From Streptacidiphilus sp. P02-A3a (GTDB lineage Bacteria; Actinomycetota; Actinomycetes; Streptomycetales; Streptomycetaceae), in contig NZ_CP048289.1 of the NCBI RefSeq assembly GCF_014084105.1, positions 6,581,922 through 6,645,921 on the forward strand: 64,000 bases of DNA, in the 5' to 3' direction. The translations under genes and the position numbers were made by a program. Positions 61,818 to 64,000 of the stretch are shown here, one piece after another. The notes below the pieces were generated by a model. It made no database searches, was not told the DNA's origin, and was given only the letters and a program-made list of their open reading frames with translations. Position 1 is the first letter of the stretch, and each line of letters begins with the position of its first letter.

Positions 61818-63520
61818 GCGCTCCGCAGCGGACGCCGGTCGCCGTCGTCGGCGGCGGCCCGGCAGGGCTGATGCTCGCCCTGCTGCTCGACCACCACGGG
61901 GTCCCGAGCGTGGTCTTCGACCACGGCGAGAGCGGGCAGCGGCGGCCGGACGGCAGCACCCCGGGCGCGCGGACCATGGAGCACCTGCGGCGGCTGGGCC
62001 TGGCCGGGCCGGTGCGGCGGCTCGGCCTGCCCGGGGAGCACCCCGGCGACCTCGCCTGCTTCACCCGCTTCGGCGGTCGCGAGCTGTCCCGGCTGGCGCT
62101 GCCGACCGCCACCGAGCGGCTGCGCCGGGTGGCGGCCGCGCCGCGCACCGACCAGCTGCCCGAGCCGCCGCACCACGCCGACCGGATGTACCTGGCCGGG
62201 TTCCTGCGCGAACACGCCGGAACCCGGCCGAACATCACCCTGCGGCCCGGCTGGCGGGTCACCGACCTGCGGCAGGACGCCCGGCAGGTGCTGGTGCGCG
62301 CCGAGCACCCGGACCACCCCGGCGAGGACTGGACCGCCCGGTACGCGGTCGGCAGCGACAGCGGGCGCGACTTCGTCCGCGACGCCCTCGGCGTGCGCGA
62401 CGAGGCCACCGGCCCGCGCCGCCCGGCCGCCGCCCGGCTCGGCGACCGCCGGGCGACCGCCGCCCACCTGCGGTTGCCGACGTTCCACCGGGACCGGCTC
62501 GGGGGCCCCCGGGCGTGGAGCTACTGGGCGCTCGACGAGGACCCGGCGGTGAACCTGATCGCGCTGAACGGTGAGGACGAGTTCCTGCTGCTGGCCGCCC
62601 CGGCGCGGGGCGGGCACCCGGGGCACCCCGCCGACCCCGGCGCGCTGCTGCGGCGGGCGGCCGGCGCCGACCTGCCGGTCGAGGTCCTCGGCGACCACCG
62701 GTGGACGCCGGGCGCGACACCGGTGGCGCAGCGGTTCGGCAAGGGCCGGGTGTTCCTGACCTCCGACGCCGACCCGGCGCCCGCCGACGACGGCGGGCTC
62801 GGCATGAACACCGGCATCGACGACGCCGCCAACCTCGCCTGGAAGCTCGCCGCCGTGCTGCGCGGCTGGGGCGGCCCGGGGCTGCTCGCCTCGTACGGCG
62901 GGGAGCGGCGTCCGATCGCGCTGCGCAACGCCGCCGCGGCCCGCGAACTGGGGGCCGGTCCCGGCGCGGTCGCGCGTCCGGCGGCGCTGGAGGCGGACAC
63001 CGCCGAGGGCCGGGCGGCCCGGGCGGACCTGGGCGCGCTGCTGCGCTCGCACGGGGAGCGCAGCCTGTCGTCGGTCGGGGTACAGCTCGGCGTCCGCTAC
63101 GACGCCTCGCCGATCGTCGCCGGCGACCCGCAGGCCGAGCCGCCCGGCGACTCCTGGGGCTCGTACACCCCGTCCAGCCTCCCCGGCGGCCGGGCGCCGC
63201 ACCTGTGGCTGGACGACTGGCACGGCCAGGGCAGTTCCCTGTTCGACCGGCTCGGACCCGGCTACACCCTGCTGCGGCTGGGGCCGGAGCCGCCCAGCGG
63301 CAAGCCGCTTCAGGCCGCCGCGCAGGCGCGGGGCCTGCCGCTGCGGGTGCTGGACGTCGAGGGGGAGCCCGCGCGCGAGCTCTACCAGCGCGATCTGGTG
63401 CTGATCCGCCCTGACCAGCACGTCGCCTGGCGGGGGAACCAGTTGCCCACCGACCCGGGTGACCTGGTGGCGCGGGTGTCCGGGGCCGGACAGCGGCGGT
63501 CGGGAGCGTGGGCGGCATGA
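61814..63520 (+). CDS. Degenerate flavoprotein paralogue of the hydroxylase at 52164
   Basis: 568 residues from the ATG at 61814 (ATGA overlap). It aligns nearly end to end with the protein at 52164-53843, including the Rossmann loop VAVVGGGPAGLMLALLL, GLGMNTGIDDAANLAWKLA and SLFDRLGPGYTLLRLG. The conserved DG motif GCDGG is GSDSG here, and GDAAHLFTPTGG has become SDADPAPADDGG, so the FAD/NADPH signatures of group A hydroxylases are broken while the frame is intact. It may bind flavin poorly and act as a partner, a non-redox binding protein or an enzyme with a changed reaction. Confidence 0.85.
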   Translation: MSAPQRTPVAVVGGGPAGLMLALLLDHHGVPSVVFDHGESGQRRPDGSTPGARTMEHLRRLGLAGPVRRLGLPGEHPGDLACFTRFGGRELSRLALPTATERLRRVAAAPRTDQLPEPPHHADRMYLAGFLREHAGTRPNITLRPGWRVTDLRQDARQVLVRAEHPDHPGEDWTARYAVGSDSGRDFVRDALGVRDEATGPRRPAAARLGDRRATAAHLRLPTFHRDRLGGPRAWSYWALDEDPAVNLIALNGEDEFLLLAAPARGGHPGHPADPGALLRRAAGADLPVEVLGDHRWTPGATPVAQRFGKGRVFLTSDADPAPADDGGLGMNTGIDDAANLAWKLAAVLRGWGGPGLLASYGGERRPIALRNAAAARELGAGPGAVARPAALEADTAEGRAARADLGALLRSHGERSLSSVGVQLGVRYDASPIVAGDPQAEPPGDSWGSYTPSSLPGGRAPHLWLDDWHGQGSSLFDRLGPGYTLLRLGPEPPSGKPLQAAAQARGLPLRVLDVEGEPARELYQRDLVLIRPDQHVAWRGNQLPTDPGDLVARVSGAGQRRSGAWAA

Positions 63521-64000
63521 GCGGGGACCGTCTGGAGATCTGCGTCGTGGGGGCCGGGCCGCGCGGGCTGTCGGTGCTGGAGCGGCTCTGCGCCAACGAA
63601 CGCACCCGCGCCTCGCACCCGTCGGTCGTCGTGCACCTGGTCGACCCGTTCCCGCCCGGCCCCGGCCGGGTCTGGCGCACCAGCCAGTCCGGGCTGCTGC
63701 TGATGAACACCGTGGCCTCGCAGGTCACCGTGTTCACCGACGCCAGCGTGGAGATGGACGGCGCCATCGAGCCCGGACCGAGCCTGTACGAGTGGGCCAA
63801 GTCCGAGGTGGTGCCCGGCAGTCCGAAGCAGTACGACGACCCGACCCGGGCCGAGGCCCGGGAGCTGACCCCGGACTCGTACCCGACCCGGGCCTTCTAC
63901 GGCCACTACCTGGAGGGTGCCTACCGGCGGGTGCGGGCGAGCGCCCCGGCGCACGTCACCGTGTGCGAACACCGGACCCGCGCGGTGGCGTTGGAGGACG
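63517..64000 (+). CDS. FAD/NAD(P)-binding protein, CreE/nitrosuccinate-synthase-like (partial, runs off right edge)
   Basis: 161 residues inside the window, from the ATG at 63517 (ATGA overlap). CVVGAGPRGLSVLERLC is the dinucleotide loop, VHLVDPFPPGPGRVWRTSQS and LLLMNTVASQVTVFTD follow, and TPDSYPTRAFYGHYLE is further family signature (NAD_binding_9-type flavoproteins). CreE-type members oxidise aspartate to nitrosuccinate, the source of nitrite for diazo formation. The assignment rests on these N-terminal motifs plus the 3,4-AHBA/methyltransferase/ligase context; other flavoproteins of the family cannot be excluded. Confidence 0.75.
   Translation, partial: MSGDRLEICVVGAGPRGLSVLERLCANERTRASHPSVVVHLVDPFPPGPGRVWRTSQSGLLLMNTVASQVTVFTDASVEMDGAIEPGPSLYEWAKSEVVPGSPKQYDDPTRAEARELTPDSYPTRAFYGHYLEGAYRRVRASAPAHVTVCEHRTRAVALED

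Noticed and set aside
1..64000. CRISPR arrays, tRNA/rRNA genes, IS elements
   Set aside because: No spaced direct repeats of CRISPR type, no cloverleaf or rRNA sequence and no transposase motifs were seen by reading both strands; short RNA genes could still be missed without a covariance search.

Overview
The window is GC-rich actinomycete DNA of the Streptomyces/Kitasatospora/Streptacidiphilus type. Evidence for this is the strong G/C bias at third codon positions, many GTG starts, ATGA/GTGA stop-start overlaps, rare TTA codons, a SARP regulator and large secondary-metabolite operons. No rRNA, tRNA, CRISPR array, transposase or plasmid origin was seen.

Layout. (A) 1-10622, minus strand: a surface-polysaccharide/aminosugar operon, with a polyprenyl-phosphate sugar-1-phosphate transferase, a Gfo/Idh oxidoreductase, an NDP-sugar epimerase, two DegT aminotransferases, a NeuD-type acyltransferase, a large secreted DUF4082 protein and a family 2 glycosyltransferase cut by the left edge. 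(B) 11142-16681, plus: a glycosyltransferase with a TTA codon, an MFS transporter, a secreted beta-propeller-like protein, a glycerophosphodiesterase and an FAD monooxygenase, closed by an 18-bp perfect hairpin. (C) 16752-25405: catabolic modules, namely class III aminotransferase + aldehyde dehydrogenase + TetR; RidA + DUF1028 + M20 amidohydrolase with a divergent LysR; and a GltB-like FMN protein. (D) 25600-27738: a polytopic membrane protein. (E) 27983-38602, minus: an unusual Pst-type ABC importer with one ATPase, two permeases, three different substrate-binding proteins (two membrane-anchored), a small secreted protein and a sortase-fold protein that has lost its catalytic residues. Very long hairpins separate the distal cistrons.

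(F) 39576-64000 is a biosynthetic region that continues past the right edge. Its left operon (44845 down to 39576) looks like a RiPP system: a methyltransferase, a 65-residue peptide made of two identical 29-residue units, two SagB-type flavin dehydrogenases, a 2-oxoglutarate dioxygenase and an exporter, with no cyclodehydratase in the window. The middle holds carbonic anhydrase, a drug exporter, an extradiol-type dioxygenase, a fumarylacetoacetate-hydrolase-like protein, a short adenylating enzyme and a SARP regulator with a TTA codon.

The right operon (54242 onward) carries the two enzymes that make 3-amino-4-hydroxybenzoate (GriI/GriH type). They are followed by an Ada-like regulator, an adenylate-forming enzyme, an O-methyltransferase, two flavoprotein hydroxylases (one degenerate) and the start of a CreE-like flavoprotein. 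This order resembles the cremeomycin (diazo) pathway, so an aromatic amino/diazo product is the leading inference. Best candidates for something undescribed are the repeat-peptide/SagB operon, the non-catalytic Ada-like regulator inside the diazo-type operon, and the Pst-like importer with a catalytically dead sortase.
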